Assembly (NCBI RefSeq): GCF_002726155.1
Contig: NZ_PBSH01000006.1
Location: 1-64,000 of the forward strand
Length of the DNA: 64,000 nucleotides
Direction: 5' to 3'
Source: Alcanivorax sp.
Lineage (GTDB): Bacteria > Pseudomonadota > Gammaproteobacteria > Pseudomonadales > Alcanivoracaceae
Positions 9,306-17,608 of this stretch are shown one piece after another (position 1 is the first letter of the stretch; the number at the start of each line of letters is the position of its first letter). The translations under genes and the position numbers were made by a program. The notes beneath the pieces are model-generated. The model saw nothing but the letters and a program-made list of their open reading frames with translations. It searched no databases and had not been told where the DNA came from.

Positions 9306-10664
9306 ATGAATGCCAAACTCCCCGAGCAGGGCCACACTGCCGCCCTGGACACCGAGACCGCAAAATTTGCCATGGCCAGCTACGTGGACATCCATGGCGT
9401 CATCAAAGGCAAGTTTGTGCCTGTCGCGCATCTGGATCGCATGCTCGGCGGGTCCGAACTGTATACCGGGGCAGCTCTTGATGGCGTTCCCCAAGACATC
9501 AACGACGATGAAGTCGCCGCCATGCCAGATCCGGCCAGTGCCACAACCTGCAGCTGGAACCCGGAGCTGGTGTGGTATGCCAGTGACCTTTACCTGAACG
9601 GCAAACCCTTTGAAGCCTGCTCGCGCAGCATTCTCAAGCGCCAGATCGACGCCGCCGCGGAGATGGGCTTCACCTTCAACCTGGGCATCGAGACGGAATT
9701 CTTTGTTTTCAAGCGCACGGAAGATGGCGGCTTTGCCCCTTTCAGCGATCGCGATGTGCTCGACAAGCCCTGCTATGACCCGCGGCCACTCATGGATAAC
9801 CTGCCGATCATCAAGGATATCGTGGAAGCCATGGACGTCCAGGGTTGGGATGTCTATTCCTTCGACCATGAAGATGCCAACGGCCAGTTTGAAACCGATT
9901 TCATGTATACCGATGCCCTGAACATGGCAGACCGGTTGGTGTATTTCCGCATGATGGCCAACGAAGTGGCCCGCAAACATGGCGCCTTTGCCAGTTTCAT
10001 GGCCAAACCCTTCGCTGACCGCACCGGCAGCGGCGCGCACTACAACATGTCGCTGGCCGACAAGGAAACGGGCAAGAACCTTTTTGAGGCCAACGACAAC
10101 GACCCCCATGGCTGTGGTGTGTCGCCATTGGCCTATCATTTTATCGCCGGTATTCTCAAACATGCCCGCGCTATTTGTTCGGTTATTGCCCCAACAGTGA
10201 ACAGCTACAAACGACTGGTTCAGCAAGGTGCCATGTCCGGCTCCACCTGGGCACCGGTATACTGTTGCTACGGCAACAACAACCGCACCAACATGCTGCG
10301 CATCCCGTCCCAGGGCGGACGCGTGGAATGCCGGGCGCCGGATATCAGCTGTAACCCTTATCTGGGCGCAGCCATGATGTTGGCAGCGGGCCTGGAAGGT
10401 ATCCGTGAAAAACTGGAACCTGGCGAGCCCCACCGTGAGAATATGAACCAGTATTCACGAAAGGAGATTCGTGACATGGGCATTGAACTGCTGCCGCGCA
10501 CCCTTGGCGAAGCGGTGGACGCCTTTGAAGCTGATCCCCTGTCGCGGGAGGTTTTTGGCGAACTGATGTTTGATACCTTTGCAGACTTCAAACGTAACGA
10601 GTGGGAGGCATACCATAACCATGTCTCCGATTGGGAAGTAGAACGCTACCTGACCATGTTCTGA
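9306..10664 (+). CDS. Type III glutamine-synthetase-like ligase (GlnT/gamma-glutamylamide synthetase family)
   Basis: A 452-residue member of the glutamine synthetase superfamily, ATP-dependent ligases that form gamma-glutamyl amides. Visible hallmarks are GIETEFFVF (metal-binding Glu pair), FDHEDANGQFETDF, the ATP/metal region FMAKPFADRTGSGAHYNMS, PTVNSYKRLV and NNNRTNMLRIP. FDHEDANGQFE is typical of the type III (GlnT) branch, which includes gamma-glutamylmethylamide synthetase. The ATG at 9306 has a GGAGA site. The neighbours (TetR regulator, ABC importer, oxygenase-like protein, hydrolase) point to use of an imported amine or other nitrogen compound rather than general ammonia assimilation; the substrate is unknown. 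Confidence 0.85.
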   Translation: MNAKLPEQGHTAALDTETAKFAMASYVDIHGVIKGKFVPVAHLDRMLGGSELYTGAALDGVPQDINDDEVAAMPDPASATTCSWNPELVWYASDLYLNGKPFEACSRSILKRQIDAAAEMGFTFNLGIETEFFVFKRTEDGGFAPFSDRDVLDKPCYDPRPLMDNLPIIKDIVEAMDVQGWDVYSFDHEDANGQFETDFMYTDALNMADRLVYFRMMANEVARKHGAFASFMAKPFADRTGSGAHYNMSLADKETGKNLFEANDNDPHGCGVSPLAYHFIAGILKHARAICSVIAPTVNSYKRLVQQGAMSGSTWAPVYCCYGNNNRTNMLRIPSQGGRVECRAPDISCNPYLGAAMMLAAGLEGIREKLEPGEPHRENMNQYSRKEIRDMGIELLPRTLGEAVDAFEADPLSREVFGELMFDTFADFKRNEWEAYHNHVSDWEVERYLTMF

Positions 10665-10670
10665 CCACCC

Positions 10671-10696
10671 TGTGCGCCAGCCTTTGCTGGCGCACA
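10671..10696 (+). terminator. Hairpin between the ligase and tetR genes
   Basis: A perfect 11-bp stem TGTGCGCCAGC / GCTGGCGCACA with loop CTTT, followed only by TCTTTCC. The weak T tract suggests partial termination or mRNA stabilisation, letting some transcription reach the TetR gene. Confidence 0.7.
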
Positions 10697-10723
10697 TCTT
10701 TCCCCAGGAAAACGGCAAGCACC

Positions 10724-11332
10724 ATGAGAAGAACCAAAGAAGACGCAGAGAAAACCCGTCAACAAATCATTCATTCCGCCTTGTCACTGTTCAGCCAGAA
10801 CGGCTATACCAACACCACTCTCGCCAACATTGCAGCCCATGCCGGCTTCAGTCGCGGCCCCATTTACTGGCACTTCAAAAACAAGGATGAACTTTTTGAA
10901 GCGGTATTACGCCTTTCACAAGACCCGCTGGCAGAGCTGGTTGAGACATCAAGACAAGCAAGCGGCTCTCTCCTGAAAGCCATTGATTACTTCTGCGACT
11001 GCTGGCTACGCTGGCTGGTAACCGATGCCGGCTACCGACAGTCTTTCGAAATTTTCCTCAACAAGACCGAATTGACCAACAACCTGGACCGAACCCTGAA
11101 AAAGGAACGGGAACTGACCAACAACCTGATTGGCGTCCTGTCGGATCTGGTCAGTCGCGGCCAGCAGAACGGAGAAATTCGCAAGGATTACCCCGCCGAA
11201 AAACTCGGATTGATGTGTTATACCCAATTGATGGGAACAACCCAGGCCTGGCTGTTCTCCCCGCGCCTGTTTGATCTTGAAAACGACATCCCTTTTATCA
11301 AGGAACAGATACTGCGTTTGCTGAAAAAATAG
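10724..11332 (+). CDS. TetR/AcrR-family transcriptional regulator
   Basis: A 202-residue regulator with an N-terminal helix-turn-helix of AcrR/TtgR type: TRQQIIHSALSLFSQNGY, then NTTLANIAAHAGFSRG and PIYWHFKNKDELF. The C-terminal helical domain should bind an effector and dimerise. The ATG at 10724 is preceded by CCAGGAAAA; a longer frame from 10631 overlaps the ligase and the hairpin and is unlikely. It probably represses the divergent hydrolase/ligase promoter through the palindrome at 9221-9242, and perhaps the ABC operon. AcrR-like regulators also control efflux pumps, but none is present here. Confidence 0.9.
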   Translation: MRRTKEDAEKTRQQIIHSALSLFSQNGYTNTTLANIAAHAGFSRGPIYWHFKNKDELFEAVLRLSQDPLAELVETSRQASGSLLKAIDYFCDCWLRWLVTDAGYRQSFEIFLNKTELTNNLDRTLKKERELTNNLIGVLSDLVSRGQQNGEIRKDYPAEKLGLMCYTQLMGTTQAWLFSPRLFDLENDIPFIKEQILRLLKK

Positions 11333-11406
11333 TCTTATAAATGGCATCAATCTGCTTTCTCTTTGATCGCACAAAGCACCACACCGCGCCACTTCACGAC
11401 TAAACG

Positions 11407-11436
11407 AAAAAGGCCCCATCCTTTCGGGTTGGGGCC
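11407..11436 (-). terminator. Terminator of the ABC transporter operon
   Basis: A stem of GGCCCCA (11412-11418) with TGGGGCC (11430-11436), followed on the minus strand by five T (11411-11407). It lies between the convergent TetR and ATPase genes; the T run favours the minus strand. Confidence 0.75.
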
Positions 11437-11457
11437 ATAGCATGATCACTTAAAGTG

Positions 11458-12255
11458 CTATGCTGCCTGGGGCTTTTCCTCACTCATCATTCTTCGTATC
11501 TTCAATTCCAGTTGCCGATACTCCGGGCAAGACAACAAGGCTTCCCGATCTCCGGCTGGAAGTCTGCTCTTGAAATCCAGAGTGATTTCTTCTCGCAACT
11601 TTCCCGGATGACTGGAAAGAAAGAATATACGATCACCCAGGTAAATCGCCTCTTCAATATCATGGGAGACCAGCAACACCGAGGTTTTTTCCTTTTTCAC
11701 CACGCTCTGCAAAAGCGATTGCATCTGCCAGCGTGTTTCCGGGTCCAGTGCACCGAAAGGCTCATCCATCAACAAGAGTTGTGGCTGATTGGCCAGGGTT
11801 CGGGCAATTGCCACCCGCTGCTGCATACCTCCGGAAAGTTCATGGGGATAACTGTTGGCGACATCGGACAAACGCACCGCGTCAAGAAAGTGATCGACCA
11901 CGCCTTCCCTGAGACTTGTACCATCACCATTAATGGTCAGGCCATAGGCCACATTGTCACGCACCGTTAGCCAGGGAAAAGAGGTATAGCGCTGAAAGAC
12001 CATACCCCGCTCCCTACCCGGCTTTTCCACCAACTGACCGTTAAGCACAATATTGCCGCACGTGGGTGTTTCCAGTCCTGCCACCATTCTTAGCAACGTG
12101 GATTTCCCACAACCGGAAGGACCCAGCAGCACACCGACCTCACCCGCCGGCAAAGACAGCGAAACATCGTCCAGTGCCACTCTGCTTACCTTTCTCGCCG
12201 ACTGGAAAACCTTGCTGACACCATTAACCCGCAGGCCTTGTGATAGTGCTTTCAT
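11458..12255 (-). CDS. ABC transporter ATP-binding protein, NitT/TauT type
   Basis: A 265-residue ATPase of the nitrate/sulfonate/taurine importer class. Walker A GPSGCGKS lies at about 45-52, Q-loop at VFQRYTSFPWLTV, signature LSGGMQQR at about 140-147 and Walker B LLMDEP at about 161-166, followed by a conserved HDIEEAIYL. The Q-loop sequence FPWLTV is characteristic of this class. The ATG follows GGAGG. It is the last gene of a five-gene minus-strand operon. Confidence 0.93.
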   Translation of the reverse strand: MKALSQGLRVNGVSKVFQSARKVSRVALDDVSLSLPAGEVGVLLGPSGCGKSTLLRMVAGLETPTCGNIVLNGQLVEKPGRERGMVFQRYTSFPWLTVRDNVAYGLTINGDGTSLREGVVDHFLDAVRLSDVANSYPHELSGGMQQRVAIARTLANQPQLLLMDEPFGALDPETRWQMQSLLQSVVKKEKTSVLLVSHDIEEAIYLGDRIFFLSSHPGKLREEITLDFKSRLPAGDREALLSCPEYRQLELKIRRMMSEEKPQAA

Positions 12256-12275
12256 GATGGATCCTCCGCTGCGAA

Positions 12276-13316
12276 TTACTCAGTAACGTAGTCGTCAAAC
12301 ATGGCTTTCAACGGCTGAAGGTTGACACCGCTTTCCATGTCATGGGCAGCATCGACCATGCCAAATTTCAGCCACCATTTTGTAGTGGTATCCCAGTGCT
12401 CATGAATCTGACCATTTTTCTGTCCAAGTGGCAGATCGCCGGACACAACACCCATAAAACGACCGGCTTCCTGGGCATCAAACGCCCAGATACCACCCTT
12501 GTAAATTTCTCCGGTTTTCCCCAGCACTTTTTCCACATCTTTTATTGGAAAGTTGAGCCCTTCGGCAATGATGGCATTGCCTTTTTCAGGATTCTTTTTC
12601 CACCACGCAACCGCGTCAAAATAGGCTTTCATGGTTTTCGCAGCCAGTTCCGGTTTTTTATCCATAAATGCATCGCTCATGTACATGCCATCACCCAGCA
12701 ATGCGGTTTCAATCCAGCCCTCTTCAGCCGATGAGGCAACCACTTTTGCTTCCGGGAGGGCCTCCATGGCTTGAGAGCCAAAGGGTTCCCAGAACTCTGC
12801 AGCCGCCACGTCCCCACCGACCAGGGCGCCGACAGCATCATCCATGATCAGATTGGTATAGTTGACCTGATCAAAAGCAACACCTTGCTGTTCCAGCCAG
12901 ATACCCATGAAGATCTGTGTCAGGCCACCTTCCAGTACCGCCACCGATTCACCGACAAGATCGCTAGCACTTTCAACCCCCGGCGCAAGAATGATCTTGT
13001 CGGTGCCATAGGAAGGATTTGTGTAAGTAACGAGCTTTATCGGCACATCTTTATCCGCAGCAATAGGGCCATATTCCGCCGTGCTGGATGTCACATCCAG
13101 CATGCCTGCGCTCATCAGCGCAAAGCTCTCGTAAGGGTCTTCAATAATCGTCAGATCAATATCAAGGTCATCTACAAACCCTTTTTCCTTGGCGATAAAC
13201 CAGAACCCGTAACCCGGCCAGGAAAACAGTGACACCTTTACCGTATTGTCTGCATGAACAGCCAAAGACGTGAAAAGGCTAACCCATAGCGTCATTAAAC
13301 AGATGCATTTTTTCAT
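12276..13316 (-). CDS. ABC transporter substrate-binding protein, NMT1/SsuA-like
   Basis: A periplasmic binding protein of 346 residues with a signal peptide ending near AVHA. The mature part follows the NMT1/THI5/SsuA-like pattern: SLFSWPGYGFWFIAKEKGF, FALMSAGMLDV and VGESVAVLEGG. The family binds small organic nitrogen, sulfur or pyrimidine-like compounds; the ligand cannot be told from sequence. The ATG at 13316 has GAGGA 7 bp upstream, better than an in-frame start at 13343. It lies between its permease and ATPase genes. Confidence 0.9.
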   Translation of the reverse strand: MKKCICLMTLWVSLFTSLAVHADNTVKVSLFSWPGYGFWFIAKEKGFVDDLDIDLTIIEDPYESFALMSAGMLDVTSSTAEYGPIAADKDVPIKLVTYTNPSYGTDKIILAPGVESASDLVGESVAVLEGGLTQIFMGIWLEQQGVAFDQVNYTNLIMDDAVGALVGGDVAAAEFWEPFGSQAMEALPEAKVVASSAEEGWIETALLGDGMYMSDAFMDKKPELAAKTMKAYFDAVAWWKKNPEKGNAIIAEGLNFPIKDVEKVLGKTGEIYKGGIWAFDAQEAGRFMGVVSGDLPLGQKNGQIHEHWDTTTKWWLKFGMVDAAHDMESGVNLQPLKAMFDDYVTE

Positions 13317-13332
13317 GAGTAAATCCTCATTT

Positions 13333-14211
13333 TCAGTTTTCATTAGCGTTTTTTTTCAGATACGGAAAACACACTCGGTAGAACAATCGGAATGCGGCAT
13401 CGAATAACAGCCCCAAACAACCAATGGTGACAATGCCCGCCATTATGTCGTCCACATGAACAAATCGTTTGGCCCGCATCATCATGGCGCCAATACCATC
13501 AGAGGCAGCCACAATTTCGGCGATCACCAGATACGTCCAGCTCACTGCCAACATCTGACGGCAGGTGTCCACATAGCCCGGCAATGATTGTCGCAACACC
13601 ACCGTCCACATGATTTTCTTGCGGTTTCCCCCAAGAGTTTTCGCCGTTTCGATAAAATCGGATGGGACCTGCCGTGTCACATCGGCCAACATGATCACCA
13701 GAAAGAACACCACCCCAATCATGAGAAGCGTAATTTTCTGTGCGTCACCGGTTCCCAGCCACATGAGAAGAAGGGGAATGAATGCCGGAGCGGGAAGATA
13801 ACGAAAGGCACCCAGTAACGGATTGAGTAGTGCATCAACCCGGGCAAATGACCCCATCAACATTCCCAACGGCAACGCCATCATCACAGCAAGAGAAAAA
13901 CTCACTGCAATCCGTCGAATACTGGAAAGCACATCACCGGCAAAACCCTGCTCTGCGAACAAATCCCAGAGTGAAGCCATGACCACATCCGGGCCGGGGA
14001 ATAAACGGGCCGGCGCCAGATCCATGTTGGCCGCCAGGTACCAACCTGAAATAAAGATCAACCAACCGCATGCGCCGATCAGCCAGCGATTTTTCCAGTT
14101 CAGGCTCTGGCCGTAATCCAGCCACGGTTTACGACGACGCTTCTCCTTTCTTTGCACACCGGGTAGTGGTGTGCTTTCTGCCGTTTTCTCGATGTCAGCG
14201 ATTACCGTCAT
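13333..14211 (-). CDS. ABC transporter permease, NitT/TauT type
   Basis: A 292-residue inner-membrane permease with about six membrane helices after a basic N-terminal tail of about 45 residues. The coupling helix region reads ETAKTLGGNRKKIMWTVV, as in SsuC/TauC-like permeases. Ribosome site GAGGTG. The start is only 9 bp after the desaturase stop, so the genes are translated from one mRNA. Confidence 0.92.
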   Translation of the reverse strand: MTVIADIEKTAESTPLPGVQRKEKRRRKPWLDYGQSLNWKNRWLIGACGWLIFISGWYLAANMDLAPARLFPGPDVVMASLWDLFAEQGFAGDVLSSIRRIAVSFSLAVMMALPLGMLMGSFARVDALLNPLLGAFRYLPAPAFIPLLLMWLGTGDAQKITLLMIGVVFFLVIMLADVTRQVPSDFIETAKTLGGNRKKIMWTVVLRQSLPGYVDTCRQMLAVSWTYLVIAEIVAASDGIGAMMMRAKRFVHVDDIMAGIVTIGCLGLLFDAAFRLFYRVCFPYLKKNANEN

Positions 14212-14220
14212 GACGTCACC

Positions 14221-15246
14221 TCAGAATGCTGTAAGAAAACTCAAGCCATAAACCGGCACCGCCTTGCCATCGCGAATGGCGTCAGGCACAGCAACCTGCC
14301 CATAGGTTTCTGCATGTACAGCCTGCAAGCGGTAGCGGTGATAACTGCGCAGTTGCAACAAAAGGGGAAGGCTTTTTGCTTTCATGTCTCCATACATCGC
14401 CAGGTGTTGTTTCGGCAGCTTGTACCAGGGCAGCGTTGGCTTGGCATGGTGGGCGTTGTGATAACAAAAATTCAGAATAAGCAGGTTCAACCACGGCCAG
14501 CGCCGGGAAACAGGATTGGTATACGTATTTTCTTCTTCATAATCACGATTGCCTTTGTTCGGCAGAGCGGCCTCGGCATCATCAAGAATCGCAATGATTT
14601 CGTAGTTGTGCTGAAAAGCATCAAAGAAACGCAGCACGGTCATCACCACGGCATAGGCGAGGAAATAAAGCGCCACCGCCTTGATGCTCCACAGCGACAG
14701 CAACGCCAACCCGCCCAGACGAGTCACCATGACCATAACGGTGCGAGTGCGCAGCTTGCGACTGCCATAGCCCAGGAACGGGCCGGCCATCAACACCGCA
14801 TGCATCATGTATTCCACGGCTGGCACGTACATCCATTCCAGCGCGAACACCAGTTTCTCCACCTTGGGGTGCGCCTTTAGCCAGGCACGGTAATCAAACG
14901 CAATGGTGTCGGCGTTATCCACGTGATGACGCATGTGTTTGTAGCGCAGGTCTTCATAGGTGCCGTAACAGCCCCCCGCGACCCAGTTCAGCACCTTGCC
15001 CAACATGGCGTTGTGCTCCACCTTCCTGAACAGGGCGTTATGGGCACAGTCATGGATCAGATAAGCCGCGATGATCATGCCATGGGCACAACTGAGTACG
15101 CCCAGAATGGGTAACAGCCAACCTTCCTGGGCCATCAACAACCACCCACCCAGGTATGTGCAAAGGATGTAAGCCAGTACGGCCAGATTTGGCCACAAAC
15201 CATCTTGATGTCGCAGTGTTTGCTTCAGCGCTGCCACAGGATTCAT
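14221..15246 (-). CDS. Membrane fatty-acid-desaturase-family di-iron protein
   Basis: A 341-residue membrane protein with the three histidine boxes of the desaturase/hydroxylase superfamily: HDCAHN at about 65-70, HMRHH at about 104-108 and HNAHH at about 263-267, plus a further His in AFQHNYE. Such enzymes use a di-iron centre and O2 to desaturate or hydroxylate. Its place between a TIM-barrel protein and an ABC importer suggests hydroxylation of the imported compound rather than membrane-lipid desaturation, but ordinary acyl desaturation is possible. The ATG at 15246 follows GAGGAG. Confidence 0.85.
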   Translation of the reverse strand: MNPVAALKQTLRHQDGLWPNLAVLAYILCTYLGGWLLMAQEGWLLPILGVLSCAHGMIIAAYLIHDCAHNALFRKVEHNAMLGKVLNWVAGGCYGTYEDLRYKHMRHHVDNADTIAFDYRAWLKAHPKVEKLVFALEWMYVPAVEYMMHAVLMAGPFLGYGSRKLRTRTVMVMVTRLGGLALLSLWSIKAVALYFLAYAVVMTVLRFFDAFQHNYEIIAILDDAEAALPNKGNRDYEEENTYTNPVSRRWPWLNLLILNFCYHNAHHAKPTLPWYKLPKQHLAMYGDMKAKSLPLLLQLRSYHRYRLQAVHAETYGQVAVPDAIRDGKAVPVYGLSFLTAF

Positions 15247-15256
15247 TGTTATCTCC

Positions 15257-16111
15257 TCAGCCTTGTTTGTTGGCGGCATTCCAGTTTTCGAAGTGGGCCA
15301 TTTCGCATTCAGCGATCCAGCGATTAACCGACCACAGATCTGCCACCGGCGCCTGGGTATAAGGCAGCAGGTGCAGATAACCGTCGGTGCCGAATTCCGG
15401 CGTCATGGTGGTGACATCCATGCCCCTGGCCCGCTGGGACTCCCAGACCGCTTCCCAGCAGCGTTGATGGGCCTGTAACGCATCCTGATACTCCGGTGCG
15501 CCGGGGTGGGGGACCTGGGGACCCTGGTCATACCCCACCCGGCTATGGATGTGATGGGCCTGACTGGCTACCCGGGTAACCGCATCCCACTCAATGTCCG
15601 GCAGGCGCTCACAGACCACGGCCCAGTGACTGAAATCGCAGGTCACCGCCAAGTCGGGGAGTTGCTCCAAAATGGCCACCGTGTTCCAGGGAGAGAAAAA
15701 ACTCCTGCCACGGTGTGTTTCGAAACTGGCCAGCACCCCATGCTTCAGAGCGATGTTGTTGGCCTCGGCAAAGAACGCCACGCTGTCCTGGATAGGCCAG
15801 GCATCACAGCCCCCCATCACATTCAGGAAACGGGCACCAATAGCCTTGCCTGCGACTAACTGCTGCTCAAAGTCCGCCAGATGCTCCTGAAGCGTGGCGT
15901 CCCGGCGCGGTACATAACTGCCGGCGGTACAGACCTCCTGGATCCATTGCAGGTTATTGTCAGAAAGCAGACGCCCGAAGCGGTCCCGCTCCGCTGCATC
16001 CGCGGGGCAGGGAGCTTCAATTCCCTGGAACCCGGCCTCCAGGGCCAGGGTGATGGCTTCTTCCGGTGGTCCTTCGTGGCCCCACAGGGTTTTGAAATGT
16101 GCCAGCTGCAT
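15257..16111 (-). CDS. Xylose-isomerase-like TIM-barrel protein
   Basis: A 284-residue protein of the sugar phosphate isomerase/epimerase (AP endonuclease 2) fold. Likely metal and substrate residues are in GIEAPCP, LASFETHRGR, TCDFSHW, HIHSRVG and TPEFGTDGY. It heads the five-gene operon and starts with an ATG after GGGAG. The family covers isomerases, epimerases, dehydratases and lyases, so the reaction cannot be named. The upstream region carries CGTATAT / ATATACG half-sites. Confidence 0.8.
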   Translation of the reverse strand: MQLAHFKTLWGHEGPPEEAITLALEAGFQGIEAPCPADAAERDRFGRLLSDNNLQWIQEVCTAGSYVPRRDATLQEHLADFEQQLVAGKAIGARFLNVMGGCDAWPIQDSVAFFAEANNIALKHGVLASFETHRGRSFFSPWNTVAILEQLPDLAVTCDFSHWAVVCERLPDIEWDAVTRVASQAHHIHSRVGYDQGPQVPHPGAPEYQDALQAHQRCWEAVWESQRARGMDVTTMTPEFGTDGYLHLLPYTQAPVADLWSVNRWIAECEMAHFENWNAANKQG

Positions 16112-16121
16112 TGATGACTCC

Positions 16122-16156
16122 CGTATATCTGGTCGCTGTAATTACCTATATACGTG
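16122..16156. promoter_or_regulatory. Partial operator-like half-sites upstream of the ABC operon
   Basis: CGTATAT (16122-16128) and ATATACG (16148-16154) form an inverted pair 19 bp apart. The right part extends to ATATACGTG, 8 of 9 identical to the half-site ATATACATG of the palindrome at 9221-9242. It may be a weaker site for the same TetR protein. Bases 16157-16334 show nothing else I can support. Confidence 0.4.
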
Positions 16157-16334
16157 TCAAAGCAACATGCATGCCAATAATTCTATGCGAACAAAAACGC
16201 GCTAACACGCTGATTCACATTCATTATTTCAGGGGGGAAGAGCGGGAGAAGGGGACGGAAGCTGCCCCGGATCAAGGCAGTTGCACCATTATTGCGGGGG
16301 ATGGGCGACAGCAGTGCGCTGTCACCCGAGCAGA

Positions 16335-17483
16335 TCAGCTCGACTCAAAAAGCGATTCGCGGACATTGAGGTAGGACTGCTCAGCGATTGCCACCGCCGA
16401 GCGCGATTCATCCCGAAAACGACGGAAAGAATTATAGACCTTGCGGGCATCCTTGTTGCCCGCCACCAACGCTTCAATAACCTCGTCGCTGGCGTCCTTC
16501 AATGCCTTGAGCACGTCGTCAGGCAGGCGGCGCAGCTTCACGTCATGCTTGTTTACCAGCTCATCCAGCGCAGCATTATTGCGGGCGGTGTACTCGTCGA
16601 GCATGTCCTGGTTTTCAGACTGGGCGGCATAGCGGATGATTGCCTGCAGGTCCGCAGGCAGCCCTTCCCACACCTTCTTGTTGATGGTCAATTCCAGCGT
16701 CGGGCCGGGCTCTTGCCAACCGGGGTAGTAGTAGTACTCTGCCACCCGCTGCAGGCCAAAGGTCAGGTCGTTATAAGGGCCAACCCAATCTGCCGCATCA
16801 ATGGCACCGGTTTGCAGGGAGGTAAAAACCTCGGCACCGGGCAGCTGTACCGGCGTGGCGCCGACCTTGCCCAACACTTCGCCGGCCAGGCCGGGCATGC
16901 GCATCTTCAACCCTTTCAGGTCCTCGACACTGTTGATTTCCTTGTTGAACCAGCCCGCCATTTGCGTACCGGTGTTGCCGCAGGCGAACGGCTTCAGGTT
17001 GAACTGGGCATACAGGTCATCCCACAGTTCCTGGCCACCACCGTGATGCAGCCAACCATTCATCTCCTGGGCGGTAAGCCCGAAGGGCACAGCGGTAAAG
17101 AACGGCGTGGCCGGGTGCTTGCCTTTCCAGTAATAGGCGGCACCGTGACCCATTTCCGCACTGCCCTGGCGCACCGCATCGAAGACCTCGAAGGCCGGCA
17201 CCAGCTCTTTTGCACCATATACCTTGATCTTGATGCGCCCGGCGGACATTTCTTCCACCCGCTTGGCAAAGCGGTTGGCGCCCGCTCCCAACCCGGGATA
17301 ATTCTTCGGCCAGGTGGTGACCATTTTCCATTCGTAGGTTTGCTGTGTCGGTGCCTTTTTTTCAGGCTCCGGCGCGGCGACAGCCGCTCCCTCTGTGGGT
17401 GGGCAGTCTTTTTTTTCGCAGCCGGCCAATGCCAGGCCACCCAACCCCAAGCCCAGGGCGGAAACAAATTTACGGCGATCCAA
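16335..17483 (-). CDS. TRAP transporter substrate-binding protein, TakP-like
   Basis: A DctP-family binding protein of 382 residues. It begins DRRKFVSALGLGLGGLALAGC: a twin-arginine-like signal with lipobox LAGC, so it is probably a lipoprotein. The mature part has TWPKNYPGLG, VYGAKELVPAFEVFDAV, GHGAAYYW, WLHHGGGQELWDD, NTGTQMAGWF, DAADWVGPYNDL and YYYYPGWQEPGPT, a pattern of the 2-oxoacid-binding TakP group. I place the start at TTG 17483 because GGAGGA lies 6-8 bp upstream; the frame opens further to 17510 but without a ribosome site. No membrane subunits adjoin it; the pair at 5871-7801 is the candidate partner. Confidence 0.85.
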   Translation of the reverse strand: MDRRKFVSALGLGLGGLALAGCEKKDCPPTEGAAVAAPEPEKKAPTQQTYEWKMVTTWPKNYPGLGAGANRFAKRVEEMSAGRIKIKVYGAKELVPAFEVFDAVRQGSAEMGHGAAYYWKGKHPATPFFTAVPFGLTAQEMNGWLHHGGGQELWDDLYAQFNLKPFACGNTGTQMAGWFNKEINSVEDLKGLKMRMPGLAGEVLGKVGATPVQLPGAEVFTSLQTGAIDAADWVGPYNDLTFGLQRVAEYYYYPGWQEPGPTLELTINKKVWEGLPADLQAIIRYAAQSENQDMLDEYTARNNAALDELVNKHDVKLRRLPDDVLKALKDASDEVIEALVAGNKDARKVYNSFRRFRDESRSAVAIAEQSYLNVRESLFESS

Positions 17484-17541
17484 TGGTCTTCCTCCGATAA
17501 TGGGCGGCAATGATCTGCCGCTTTCGGGTTATTTTTTACGG

Positions 17542-17588
17542 CCTGACGCTGAACGCCCAAGCCAGGCGGTCTTTTGTCCAGCGTCAGG
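17542..17588. repeat. Inverted repeat between uvrD and the TRAP binding protein gene
   Basis: CCTGACGCTG (17542-17551) and CAGCGTCAGG (17579-17588) are exact inverted copies 27 bp apart. There is no T run in the right place on the minus strand, so it could be a weak terminator, a regulator site or an mRNA structure. Confidence 0.35.
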
Positions 17589-17608
17589 CATCAGGCGGGC
17601 CACAGGCC

